Of a stretch of DNA of 64,000 bases, positions 50,419 through 61,690 are shown one piece after another. The notes under the pieces were generated by a model, which saw nothing but the letters and a program-made list of their open reading frames with translations, was not told the origin of the DNA and did no database searches. The position numbers and the translations under genes were made by a program. The stretch comes from Campylorhamphus procurvoides (lineage: Eukaryota > Chordata > Aves > Passeriformes > Dendrocolaptidae): positions 62,001-126,000 of the forward strand of contig WBMV01007323.1 of assembly GCA_013396655.1 (NCBI GenBank), in the 5' to 3' direction. Positions within the stretch are counted from its first letter, which is position 1, and each line of letters opens with the position of its first letter.

Positions 50419-52471
50419 TATGAGAAACTGGTATTTATTTAAAGTGCAGCCCTACAATCTGAAGTTTGTGATCTGGTCAGCTACCCCTCAGAAAGGTAAC
50501 TAGATCAAGGTTGCTTGAGCAGGAAAGGTAAAAGAAATATCCCATATGTGAATCTTCCCATAGTTAGTGGCAAATCCACTCAGCTGAGTGGCACAGAGCT
50601 TCCAACTGTTGGGAAGCCCTGCAGTTTAATTCAGAGGCACACAAGGAATTTGTGTTCTTCCAAAGTTAAGTCCCAGCTGGCTGGGTATTTTGACAAACAT
50701 GTCTGAACTTACACATGTAAATCCCAGTTAATCTTCTTTCTCTGCATGTGAGGTCCTTGCACTTCCCCCCTGAAGTCAAGAGAGAGAAAATCAAGACACA
50801 ACAGGGAAAGGACTGGTGAATGTGTCAGGACAAAGATGAGATCTGCTCTGTCAGTGGGAACTAGATTAGACAGGGTTTAAGGTTGTAACTATTGAGGATA
50901 GAGGACAGGTTTCTCTCAAAAGGTCTGTGAGATTATAAAAAGTGAGATGTGAAAGACTGAGTAAGAAGAGACTAAAGATTAACAATAAGTGAGCAAACAG
51001 TGGTAAGGAATAAAAAAACACAGATGAAAGATGATGGTCAGAATCTTCAGAAAGAAGGGTCAGAATTGAGCTGTAACTTGAAGATAGGAGGAAAAAAAGA
51101 AACCCAAAATATATGAAGGAAGACATTCACTGACAGCATTCCAAGGGAATTGTTTAATATCAAAGCCCACATTGTATGCCATTGCCTCATAAATAAGGCC
51201 AGTAATACAGCCTGAAATTACAGACACTGGTCCCTGTAAGTGAAAATAGCTTTGCAGGCAACAGCAAACAGCTTCAGAAAAGTCACTGAGGTCACTGCTG
51301 AACATTCAGTGGGCATAGGAAAAACGTTTGAAAGGATTAATCCACAGAGCAGGAAAGATAAATGCAAGGGGAAACTGAGAAGGATGAAGGGAAGTGGGGT
51401 GAAGAAAAGAGACAAATCTTTTCCTTCCCATTTTCTGGAGCAGCCAGGTGAATATGACTGTTGTGTGATTTCTTCTCTCAGAGCTGAGGAGCAGCCACAG
51501 GTCATGCTGTAAGCACACAGCTCTAGTCTTGGTTGGATCTGCTGATGGTGTGCCTCTGTGACTGTGAAGAAGACCCTGTGAAGCCCAAAATTCAGCTTGT
51601 CCTTATTTTCTTTTTCTTGTTTTTTTTTTGTGTGTCAAAACTGTGGAATCTGATCCTCCTTGCAATTTTACTCATAATGGTGAAAGATCTCAATTTATTT
51701 TTCTCCAGCCCTTCATTTAAACTAGTCCTGTACATAATCCAGAAAATGGAAGAGACACCTACTATGGCAAAAAAATGGGCTTCTGTTTTGCATTTTTAAT
51801 AGAATAGTGACAGCATCTTCCTCTTCCGCTAATTATTGTTCTAGTTTCCTCTCCAATCCAAAACTTTATGTAGGTTCAGTCAGTTAGTGGGTCATAGAGT
51901 GTGCTACAACCCCCCAAGAGATTATCAGAAATGCTTGTTTGTAGGCAAATTTCCTGAACTTTTAGCAACCTCAGCACCTCATCCCATTTGCTGTCTGGTT
52001 GATTCAAAATGGAATGCTAAAATTTTAGCAGAAAACCCCAACAGTAAATGCAGAATTTTGGCTTTGATGCAAAAATTATCAAATAGATATTGAGGGTTAA
52101 TGATGATTTAATGTATTTTTATTTGACATGGTTTGATTACTGACCTTAAAATGCTATCCAATGCAGCTTTGTTTTAGAAGATTTTCATGCAGACATGAGG
52201 GAGACAAGATCAAAAAAGAAGGCAGAAGTATTAGTGGCATGGCTAAGTACTTTGGATTCTGAGGACCAATTTTTTGTTATCGGTCTTCAAAATCCATACT
52301 AAGCATTTTTTCCTCTCTTATTTCATCATATCCCTTTCTAAAACATTCCTGAAATCCCCAAGGTTAAGGATATGATCATGTCATCACTTGTAACCATCAC
52401 AATCACTTCACACTGCAATACCAAAATCAAAACCAACCAAACAAAAACACCCAAGCTCCATCACATTTGCA
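50419..52471. other. Unique non-coding DNA
   Basis: No gene recognised. Several overlapping frames on both strands at 50866-51518 arise from a stretch that is purine-rich on the plus strand and pyrimidine-rich on the minus strand. The minus-strand peptides are rich in Ser, Leu and Phe as a result and do not indicate membrane proteins. Confidence 0.5.
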
Positions 52472-52603
52472 TTTCAAGGCCAGGCTGGATGGACGTCTGA
52501 GCAACCTGGTCTAATGAAAGGTGTCCCTGCCCATGGCAGGGGGGTTGGAGCCAGATGATATTTTAAGATTCCTTCCAGCCCAAACCATTCTATGATTCTA
52601 TGA
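52472..52603 (+). mobile_element. CR1 LINE, very short 3' end
   Basis: 'CAAGGCCAGGCTGGATGGAC', 'TGAGCAACCTGGTCTAATG', 'GTGTCCCTGCCCATGGCAGG', 'TTCCTTCCAGCCCAAACC' and terminal 'CATTCTATGATTCTATGA' are the last ~130 bases of a CR1. It is of the same 'CATGGCAGG' type as the copy at 893-1420 and looks less diverged than most copies here. Its 5' junction is in an A/C-rich stretch. Confidence 0.94.
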
Positions 52604-54779
52604 ACCCAACAGTTAGCAAGTCCTCCTCTCTGTTGCAGAAGATTACATATCCATGCCTAGACAACTGGTGCATCTTTCTTAAGGAGAATCACAAGCTTTT
52701 ATGTAATGTCTACTTCTTCCCATACATTCAGCTTGTGTCAAAAAAATGTCTTGAAGATGCACAAAAGCAAGGGAACTAATAAGCAGAAAGTAAAATCCCT
52801 GCCTTTGAATTGAATCCTGACTTGGCTAGTGACTTTACATATAGTTTTCAGAAAAAAACCTCCAGTATGCTAGTTCTCAAAAGTTCTATTTACAGAGTAG
52901 AGTTAATGCGGCATTCTTAACCCATTGCAAAATTGTGAAAAACATTTCTCATTGCTGTAATGAGGATGATGATGCTGGTAGTATTTTTAAGGGAGAAATC
53001 ATTGAAGTCTTTATAGCATTTGGAATTTATTTTTGGTGTTATTTTGCAAGCAAAAAAATGCCACTTTCATTATATGGAATGACTTAGTTTCAGCTGGAAT
53101 GAAATTTTACAGGGCAGCAGCACAATAAAGAAGGGAGATCCAATGCTCCTCTTCTGTTCCAATCAAGATGACATTACAAGGAGACACCAAGGGAATGTAG
53201 GTAGTGCAGCTAGAAATTTCCAGAGGCACTATGCTCATTTCAAAGGACTAGTATTTTTTCTGTACAGTCTAAACAATGCATGTAAGATCTACTTTGCTTT
53301 TCAATGAATGTGAAAATCACATACTTAAATTTTTCTAAATCATGGTCTTAAGATCAGTTGATGGTTTTTCCTTCGTTTGCCACAACCATGATCAGTTTAT
53401 TGACTAGAATAATGCCACTGGTGATTGCCTTATAATTTCTTTTAATTAGAAGAAAATCTTTTAGTTAAAATGAAAATAATCTTCCTTAAAGAAAGGACTA
53501 GAAAGGAGTAAGTTGCTTGCTTATGAATTGTTAAAAGTTAAAAAATAAACAACACACTCTAAAGTAAAGCTGGGAGAGAAGCGTAATGCTATCTTCCTCC
53601 TCAGTTTTCAGGATTATCTTCTTTTGTCTACAAATCATTTATGCCAGCTTTCTGGGAAAAACATCATCAAGACAACTTGCATTTTGGGTAAGAAACAAAC
53701 TAAAAGCATTCATTCAGCCTGATCTGATAAATCAATAGGAGTAGAAGGTGCTTAGGAAACAAATTGCACTTCTTATCTGTCAGTTTGGCATCTGAAACTC
53801 CATTAGTTTAACAAATTAGTTAAAAGCTAAAGTTCCAATTCAAAGCTATTTAAAAAGTTGCCACAGATGCAAAAGGAATTTGGATCAGGCTTTGAGACCA
53901 GCACCCTTTTTAAAGCTTTGTAGTGATATTTCCCTCTTGTGTAGCTACAGTGGTGTTCAGGATTAAGAGAAATTCAAGCTGCAGAACATGGTTGCAGAAC
54001 AGGAGTGTCCTGGAGCAGAACTAGCTGGTTCTGGAAAAAAGAAAAATTGACTCTAACATTTCTATGTTCTGATTTGGTTTAAAATTCTTTCTCCACGTCT
54101 TTTCTGATTATGCAGCTGCAACTACTTCTTGGGTTGACATGTAAGATACCTGGCCGGTCACAAGGTCAGATGTGGTTGAATTAGTTCTAGTCCAGCGGAA
54201 GTGAGTATAGAATTTTCATTATCAGACTTTTGTTCAAAAGGCAAATTGGGTCAATTTGTGCAGACTAGGTGTCAAGTTTGTAGGTACAGAAAATCTAAAC
54301 AGGTTTGTCAAAATCAGAAAGTCCTATCTCATGAAGAATTTTTATTCCAGAAATTGCAGAGTAGTGAGGACTCATGAATCTGCTAGAGGCTTTGCTGCTC
54401 TGAGGAGCTAGGTTGTGTGCAGAAGGGGCTCAGCTAACTGTCAGTATAAACCCTCAAAATTAGGGTTCAAGTTGGTTGCTTTTCGTAGAACTGAAGATGT
54501 AGAAATCTTTCTTTTTGCAGCCCAGGCAGAAATATAAGTGGGTCCTTCCCCCACGTTAAAAAGTTGGTTATTTTTTCGTTTGTTTGGTTTTTTTTTGTTG
54601 ACTTGTTTTTAAACTCCACAGGCTTTGTCTTTGATTAGAATAGCAAAGGGGGGGAAGACACTCTTCTAAGGCAATACTCACAGGTATGACTTTTCCTCTG
54701 TCCCTGAGCCTTTTTTCATTATGAAAGTCGGTTTGGTTTCCATGTTTGGGCCAAGTTTTTCTATATTCACAGTGATAAC
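52604..54779. other. Unique AT-rich non-coding DNA
   Basis: No gene or confident repeat. A weak MIR-like phrase occurs near 52800-52850. A T/G-rich tract lies at about 54573-54611. Confidence 0.45.
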
Positions 54780-55120
54780 ATGAACCATTATGACCTCAAT
54801 TCATCAGTTAATGGGGCTGTACAATAAAGTGAAATTCTCCAGCAGAGAATAATGCTACATCCACTGTTAGTGATGTGCAATGCTATGGCTTATTGTCTGT
54901 TGTCAAGCGGAGAAGGGGATGAACTCTTTATCTCATCTGTAGGAAGCAGGGTGCTTGGAAGCCTCTGGTAAATCGTTTATTTTGATGAGCTCGTTTGTAT
55001 TTGAGCCTGCAGCATTTGATATTCTTCAGTTACTCCCCTACTGAACACCGCTGAGGCTGTGAGTGAATTGCCATTCATATATATCAAGTGATGTGTTTCT
55101 GCACATGTGCAGCATCTGCC
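54780..55120. promoter_or_regulatory. Candidate conserved non-coding element
   Basis: A non-repetitive stretch of mixed composition with many factor-like words (CAATAAAG, TTATCTCATC, TAAATCGTTTATTTTGATG) and a perfect 14-base palindrome CTGCACATGTGCAG at 55099-55112 containing an E-box. Conservation cannot be judged from one sequence. Confidence 0.2.
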
Positions 55121-55144
55121 ACCAAGGATCACAAAATACTATTC

Positions 55145-55266
55145 AAACTTTAATGAGTAAGTTTTTACAACACTCCTGGGAGGTGCAGAAGTACGGTTAA
55201 CCCAATTTAATAGCTAAAGAAAGCAAGACTCAGAGAAATCAGTAAATGTACATTCAGACTCCTGCC
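55145..55266 (-). mobile_element. Ancient MIR/L3-like fragment
   Basis: On the plus strand 'TTACAACACTCCTGGGAGGT', then 'AACCCAATTTAATAGCTAAAG' and 'AAAGCAAGACTCAGAGAAATC' parallels the reversed MIR/L3 order 'CTCACAACACCCCTGTGAGGTAGG … CCCCATTTTACAGATGAGGAAACTGAGGCACAGAGAG'. The downstream 'ACATTCAGACTCCTGCCTCC' also fits. Very old. Confidence 0.55.
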
Positions 55267-56359
55267 TCCGCCTGTTTATATATTTTGCAAACTTTTGTTC
55301 ATATGTAAAGAAAAAATTCAATACCTCTAGTAATGCAAACTGAAAGCTGTGCTTACATCTTCCCTTGGGAGAAAAGGATTTTGTGAGCGTACATTTCAGT
55401 ATTAAGGCATCTAGAAATTAAAATTTCTGAGTAGGCATACAGATATGTGCAAGAGTACTCTCAAAGACTCATTTTTTCTATGAACACCTGGAAGCCAATT
55501 TGGGGCTGACAGCTGTCACATAACTGAAAGAAACACAGGCATATGTTCTGCGAGGGAATAGGGCTCACTGGGAGAAACTGCAACATCTCGAGATGGTCTG
55601 TTTTAAATTAACAAGGGTCTCTTGTGGTGCTCAAGGCTCCTTAGGAAATTGCTACTCCAGTCACTGAGATTTTTATGGTACTGAAACATACACTATGTTA
55701 AATTATTGGGGCAATAGTTTTCCCTTAAATAGTCACCGGTTAGTCTCCTGGGGACACTAAGTCTTTCCAGTTCTTCACTCCTGCCCCTCCAGGTCTGCTG
55801 TCGAGCTGTGGGAGCTGCCCTGCCCTCCTGGCTGGAGACAGCCCGGAAGTGCTTTGGACGTGAATCATTACCACTTTAAAAAGTAACAGCAGGGGATGCT
55901 GCTGGGTAAAAAAACAATCCTCCTTGCTTCCCTCTTGCCCCCCTTTAAGGTCTCTCCAGGAGAGCCCACAGCACTCGCCACTTTTAGGAGCAGAAACCCA
56001 GCAAAAATCAAACCAGTTGTGCTTTAGGCAAGCACAGAGCACTAATTAAAGGGGCACACAGGTCACTATTGAATAATTATTTTTCACTTTTATTTTCAAA
56101 TGGGAAATGATAATTTTATTTAATTCCACTGCAAAAAGTGACATGGAGGAACCAGGTGGTAAGTTGCTTGATTGGATCGTTCCTGATCTTCCAACTGAAA
56201 ATATTTGAAAAGTTCAACACCATAGCAAAATAGATATTTTCCATGTTTGCAACAATTAATTAGTTCAGAGTGAGGGAGACATGTCACATAAAAAGACCTT
56301 CCTCCGGGCATTTACCAAATGTCTGGAAACCATGAACTATCTGTATCTGAGAAGCTAGG
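55267..56359. other. Unique non-coding DNA
   Basis: No gene recognised. A GC-richer patch lies at about 55740-56010. The 100-codon minus frame there (55740-56042) has no recognisable domain. Confidence 0.45.
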
Positions 56360-57010
56360 GCCATATCTAAAATAAAATATCTGTTGACAGATTCCCAGAA
56401 AAATAATCTCCTGAAAATCTGAGATAATTAGTTATTAGACTCTACATATTTATGAGCGATCAGGGCTAGGAGAATATGTTCCTTTATCAAGCTCTTATTA
56501 CTGAAAGCTAATTCAACTGGATTTTTTTATGGAGGTTTCTGAATGCCTCACTGTTTCTTATCATAACCAGAGATGTGATAAAGCTGTCGTAATCCTGAAA
56601 GAATCTCTGATAAGGGTGTCTGTGGCTATGCTTGGCAGATAAGAGTAATCAAATGCTAGGTTTCAGGGCATAAACTAATTGTCTGCAGAAGCTGGAAGGA
56701 AATGTTTCCTTCCATGTTCTGTACTGCAACAATTATCAAAGTACATAATACACACTGGAGTGAATTGCTGCACTAGAATTAAACATTTCTCTGAAATTTT
56801 ATTTATTTGCCATTTATTTATTGCCATCTGGCAGGGCACCAGGCCCACTGGACCATGTAACTAACTTGGTATAGCTAATCTTATGGGAAAGTAATTCTAT
56901 TCAGACATACAGTACAATGTTAATCCTTAGATCTTGAAAACAGACAATATGTTCTGACAGACTGTCTTATTAACTCTGCTAATAAATGTGTCTGCACTGA
57001 AAATGAAAAA
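56360..57010. promoter_or_regulatory. Candidate developmental enhancer-like non-coding element
   Basis: About 650 bases of non-repetitive DNA with closely spaced developmental factor-like words: TGATAA/TTATCA (several), TAATTAG, CTAATTCAA, TCTGATAAGG, CAACAATTATC and TTATTTATTGCCATCTGG. It also has a near-perfect palindrome at 56693-56714. This texture is typical of vertebrate conserved non-coding elements, but the call rests on pattern only. Confidence 0.3.
56693..56714. other. Inverted repeat, 10-base arms with 2-base centre
   Basis: TGGAAGGAAA and TTTCCTTCCA flank a central TG. The arms are perfect complements. Confidence 0.92.
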
Positions 57011-58163
57011 TAGATTACCTTGATACTTGAACTACTGTTAGAGAAGAAATACACATCTCATGCAGAGAAGCTGGCATGTCCTTTATGAACAGTGAGGTGG
57101 ATTTTTTCACACTGATTGCATATTGTGTGCCATGCACGGATGCCACATACTCATGATGACTGGGAAAAACTATGCTCTTTCCTTTCCCAGATATCTTTCC
57201 AGTAAATATTTTTAAGTCACATCTGCATGTTTAAAAATGTCATACCCCAGAATTTAAATGAAGAATACTTCCCTTGAATCAAATTTGCTCCTAATATAGG
57301 TCTAGTGATCACAGCTCAGTTTAATCAGATATGTATTTGGATAGCTGATTCACTCCAGAAGATAAGAAGCTAGAGAGAGAAATTAGCATTCTAGCTCATT
57401 TTAGATTAATTGAATCTTGTCACCTTAGAAAACCCCAGGACCCAAACCCAGTGACACTAGAATCACAAGGATTTCTTTTGCCATGCTTTTCTCAAGCAGT
57501 GATTGATTTACAACCTGATCAAACTTTAGTGCTTCTGTTGCTACAGGCATATTTTTTTTAACCAGTTGGCTGTAGGTCTCTCTAAATTTTACGAAATAGT
57601 GACCACAGACTACTGTACTCACTGTATTTAATTTCTGTAGGGCTGATGCCTAAACTAAGTCATTGCACTGGAAAGAAAATTAGAGCATTTGCTGACTGCC
57701 ATTAAGTAAACTCTGGTCATGGTCTGATCTGGCTGACATGTATTTTCTCATTTTATGATATATATGGCAGCATGAGTAAATTAAAGAGGAAAAAATGTGG
57801 TTTATTTTTCATAGCATGTAAAAATGTGCTACTTTAATGTAAAAGTCATTACCATATATTACATAACAGGCCTTCAGATGGGTTCATTGGTGGTTTCTAG
57901 ATCTGAGGGCCCAAGTGTGGCTCCCTGGTGAAGGAAACCTTTTCCCTAGCTGAGTGGGTGCTCATGAGCTACCCTGTGCACACCATTGGCTTTCCTGCCT
58001 AGCTGAGGAGAGGCTGCTGGGAAGAAAGGGATGGAAGAAGAAAAACCTCTCAGGTTGGTGTTTGCTATCGTTATTCAATAAATAATGAAAAAAAATGGTG
58101 GAAGTGAGAAAAAAGAGAATACAAATAAGTGTTATGATCTAATTATTAAAATGATTGGAAAGA
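57011..58163. other. Unique non-coding DNA
   Basis: No gene or clear repeat. The last few hundred bases may belong to the adjoining LTR insertion if its end lies further left than called. Confidence 0.45.
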
Positions 58164-59050
58164 TGCCTTTGCTCAAATTAAGGAGCAAACAAGACCATAC
58201 CCCAAAGTCAAAGTATGAATTGTATTTAACAGGAAATTAAGAGTTCAAGGAAGGGGAGAGAGATGGGAGAAAGAGGGGGTGGAAGGAGAGGAAGAGAGTG
58301 GCAGAAAAACAGATTAAGTAGAAAAAGATATCACCACTCCATAGATTCTAAGGACGTTCTGTTGGTTGTCTTCTTCTGGTCTTCTTGGTGGCTGCAGACT
58401 GTTGAGTGGTGGGGGAAAAAGTCCACAAAACTCCCCTTTTGTGGGAGTTTATATTGTGCGGAGGTTACATGGAAACACCCCCTGGACCTCCCCTGGATGA
58501 TGTAATACTGGACCACAGGACATTTCTTGAGTCTTTGACACCTTCTAAGACATTGCAGCTGTCAGCCTTGTTGAATCAATTATGGCCCATTATAGTCCAT
58601 CATCTGAGATGAATAGCCCACTCCACGTGCGAATTTTCTTCCATGCTCCCCAGAGGGGTTTTCACAGCAGAGTCACCATGTAAGGAAGTATATGGGCATG
58701 ATAATAAGAAGTATCCTATCTTGCAGGATTTACCTTTTATCAGCCTCTTCCCTTATCTGGAATCCAGTTTGTAGCTTCAGGTACCCAGGCCCTTCAGCAC
58801 CTGGAATAATTGGACAATAGTACTACCTTATCTTATCTCAAGGTCCTTTCAGTGTCCAAATTAGTAGGTATATCCAGGGAGGGGTGGGCTTTGGTAGATG
58901 ATCAGCTGTTTCTTTGCAGTTTGCTCCAGCAGACAGAAGCCTTTTGGTGATCTTAATGATATTTAAGCCAGTGAACTTTTCAGACTCTGATGACGAGTGA
59001 AAAGGAAGTTTGTGATGAACAATAGTCAAGCTTGGAGCAGAATTCAAACA
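58164..59050 (-). mobile_element. Probable solo ERV LTR, minus strand
   Basis: On the minus strand the segment has the order of a retroviral LTR. There is a long U3, then a TATA-like AATATAAACTCC (plus 58448-58455), then a GAAGACCAGAAGAAGACAAC-type stretch, a pyrimidine-rich tract, a polyadenylation-like TGTTAAATACA (plus 58220-58230; AATAAA changed to AATACA), and a U5-like 'TTTGGGGTATGGTCTTGTTT'. It could end at GGCA (plus TGCC at 58164). No gag, pol or env sequence and no second LTR is visible, so it would be a solo LTR left by recombination. The right (U3) boundary near 59050 and the target-site duplication are not resolved. Confidence 0.55.
58428..58450. other. Hairpin next to the LTR TATA-like box
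   Basis: AAACTCCC (58428-58435) and GGGAGTTT (58443-58450) are perfect 8-base complements with a 7-base loop. On the minus strand it overlaps the end of the TATA-like box, at the expected start of the LTR transcript. Confidence 0.85.
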
Positions 59051-59529
59051 ATTTCATATCAAATATGTGTTTATTTCCATTAACTTTGTGACAGTCCCAT
59101 TCAACCAGACTTAAACGCAGCTCTTAATTGGTGTACTTTTCAGGGCATAGTAGATGTTTGAGTATTTTAGGTAACAAAACAGCAGAAGGGAAAATTAAAT
59201 TGACAGAGTGTAGAGAGAGAAGATGAAAGGTACATGTGGTGTAGAACAACAAACTATTATTAGAAATGTTAGTAATCAGATCACCTCTATTAATTATTGG
59301 GGCTTTTTTCTGTCTTATAATATTTATTTATTATAATTGACTTTTGCAGCAGCATTTACCGGAGTGATACAGACTGAAGTCTGATGCTAAGGGCTTGGCT
59401 CTAGCGGGGTTTTTTTTTGTTCTGGATGGGAGACCAGCTGAGTGGCCTTCCCTTAAGGTCTGTAGCAGGTGGCTCATTCCTCAGCAAGAAATGAAAGACT
59501 CCAGTGCAGCAAAGGTCTTTGCTAGATGC
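59051..59529. other. Unique non-coding DNA
   Basis: Nothing recognised. A ten-base T run lies near 59410. Confidence 0.45.
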
Positions 59530-59650
59530 GTGCCTACCCTGGCAATCACAAAGTATGCACTTGCTTTAGGTGCATACTTATGTGCTATTGACTTTGAGTA
59601 ACTCAAGGTTAAACGTGCTAAATGCTTTGCTTGGCATGCTGTGGCTGAAC
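59530..59650 (+). mobile_element. Ancient CR1 3' UTR-like fragment
   Basis: 'TTTAGGTGCATACTTATGTG', 'ACTTTGAGTAACTCAAGGTT' and 'AAACGTGCTAAATGCTTTGC' parallel the recurring amniote CR1/L3 3' UTR phrases 'AAGTGCATGCTTAAGTGCTTTGC' and 'GGGACTACTCAAGGTTTAACATGC'. Old and diverged. It includes a 10-base-arm hairpin at 59551-59579. Confidence 0.42.
59551..59579. other. Hairpin, 10-base arms
   Basis: AAGTATGCAC (59551-59560) pairs perfectly with GTGCATACTT (59570-59579) across a 9-base loop. Confidence 0.92.
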
Positions 59651-61544
59651 CAGAGGAAGGGAGTGGTGACAGGTTCGTTAGCTCTGCTGCCAGGTACCCA
59701 GTTCCCCCTTCATCGCTGTGTTATTACTTAGGCCAGCAATGATCAGAACAGACACACTTTCAAGGAGCAATGTGAAGTTCCTTAGGACAGCTCATTACAA
59801 ACAAGACACACTCTCATGTGACTGGAAAATAAAGTCTCTGTATTTGCATTTTTCAGAATACTGTTTGCTACAAGAATTTGAAGCAATCCATGGACCTTGC
59901 CTTTTGATATGTACTGAGAACATTAATTGTCTCCAGTCATTGTTAGAGCATCTGTTTCCCATTTTGACAAGTACACTTATCTCCTTCTTCACTCCTACCC
60001 CTCCCTTTCACATTCCTTGACTAAAGATAATGAATAAATTACAGAGAGATGAAAAACCGTGTTGATAATTGAGACAAAAAACAGATGAACTAGAAGTGGC
60101 TACATTCTACAAGAAGCTGTAAATTGCTTTCTTTTCTTTGTGCAGTGAAACTTCTCACTTGCCATCTAAAAATACCAGAGCATGAGAGAATTGTTAGGAG
60201 TGTTCTGAGAAGGGGGTCTCTCTTAGAGAGAATAGCAAAGCCTTCAGGGCCTCTTACCTTCCTGGGGAGAAAATGAAGATAAGGAAAGAATTTGGAAGGG
60301 TTGAAAGCAACATGAGAACTTAGGCAGATGGGGAGTCAAGAGGGTGAAGATGGAGTTAAATATGTTAATTCTAATTAGGAGTTAATAAGTAGATATTATG
60401 CTTGTGAAGGCAAAGGGCTGGTCTGAGGCAGAAGACAGCTTTTTCCATCTTCCTCTCAGTCTGGACTACCTGTGATAGACTCCAGGCTTTTTATAGCCCA
60501 CTCACTGAAACAGCTTTTCTAGAGCATCTATATGCAAAATGCTCCTGTTTGCTTTTCATCTCTGTGGCCAAGGCAATGAAGAGAGGCAGCAGGTGCTGCT
60601 GCTCAGGGCCCATGGTGTGAACCCCTCAGCACTGAGTCCTAACCTGGCAGCCAGGGGTCAGTGGGACACTGGGCAGTGCAGACGCCACTGCGATGGGCAG
60701 TGGTTGTGGCCTTCCAGCACTGTCACACTTCCCTCATTGGCATACCCACATTTGCTACTAGCGTAAAGCACTTTGAATTGCTTTAACCTTCATGCTCCTG
60801 ATGTCTTTAATGGACTAGAACACTCCTTACCTTCTGTATTCACTGCTATTCCAGCCATAGGGTCTGCCCATGGCCCAGCCAGTGCAGTTCCCCTCCCCAC
60901 ACAGAGTTTTATTCTCATCAAAAACTGAATATGCTCACAATTACTCTAAACTTACAAGAGCTGCAGTATTACTTTAGGTTTATGCCTCTCTAGGACAGGA
61001 GTATAACAGCACTAAAGAAGAAGGACGATCATCTTTGGCATCTATAAATTGGACTAAATTCAGACTTTTCAGGAAAATTATGGCAATTTATATGGTTTTT
61101 AACATGATTGCTTAAGAACATGTTGAAAATTTACATAGTGATATTAGGATTCCCAGCATCTGCATTTTAATCACTATCTCTCGAGCTGAGATGGATGCAC
61201 TACATAACTAAATAATTAAATTAAATTAAACATTTACCTATTGTATGATCTGCACAATACCTTTTGCCAGAACATGATGGGCTGTGAAGTGGATTAATCT
61301 AATTTGTCTTCTGGTTTTAAAAATTTCATGGACTTATGGCATTCGTGTTCATTAAAATTCAAAACTGGATAAATATGGCATAACTTCAGCTCACTGTATT
61401 TTTATATTTGGCAAGGACTGAAACATATACAGAAAACAATCCCTTAATAAACAAATAGTGCTGTTATTCTGATACAAGCACTTCCTTTTTTTTCTAGAAT
61501 GTTATCTTTACTTGGAGTGTTCACAGTCATAGGAATTATTATAA
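59651..61544. other. Unique non-coding DNA
   Basis: No gene recognised. The stretch at 60570-60760 is GC-richer than its surroundings and encodes a 75-codon frame without a known domain. Confidence 0.45.
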
Positions 61545-61690
61545 TTAGCATTTTTCAGCATTGCACTATGTTAAAAGAGCATTACTGAGATACTGTGGGA
61601 TATACTTCTAAGCATCATCAACCTTCTTACACAGATGAGGAAATTCAGACAAAGGTAAAGTAACTTCTCCCTTTCAGGAGGAAAAGTCAC
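61545..61690 (-). mobile_element. Ancient MIR/L3-like fragment
   Basis: On the plus strand 'AGCATTTTTCAGCATTGCAC', 'CTAAGCATCATCAACCTTC' and 'ACACAGATGAGGAAATTCAG' then 'ACAAAGGTAAAGTAACTTCTCC' follow the reversed MIR/L3 order, including the well conserved 'ACAGATGAGGAAACTGAGGCACAGAGAGGTTAAGTAACTTGCCC'. Confidence 0.6.

Noticed and set aside
50866..51518. Leu/Ser/Phe-rich minus-strand frames resembling membrane proteins
   Set aside because: The hydrophobic composition comes from a pyrimidine-rich strand. The frames overlap each other and a plus-strand frame.
52750..53000. Possible further MIR fragment
   Set aside because: Only one or two short phrases fit, and the order of blocks is not convincing.
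55740..56042. 100-codon minus frame in a GC-richer patch
   Set aside because: No domain or exon signals; composition explains the open frame.
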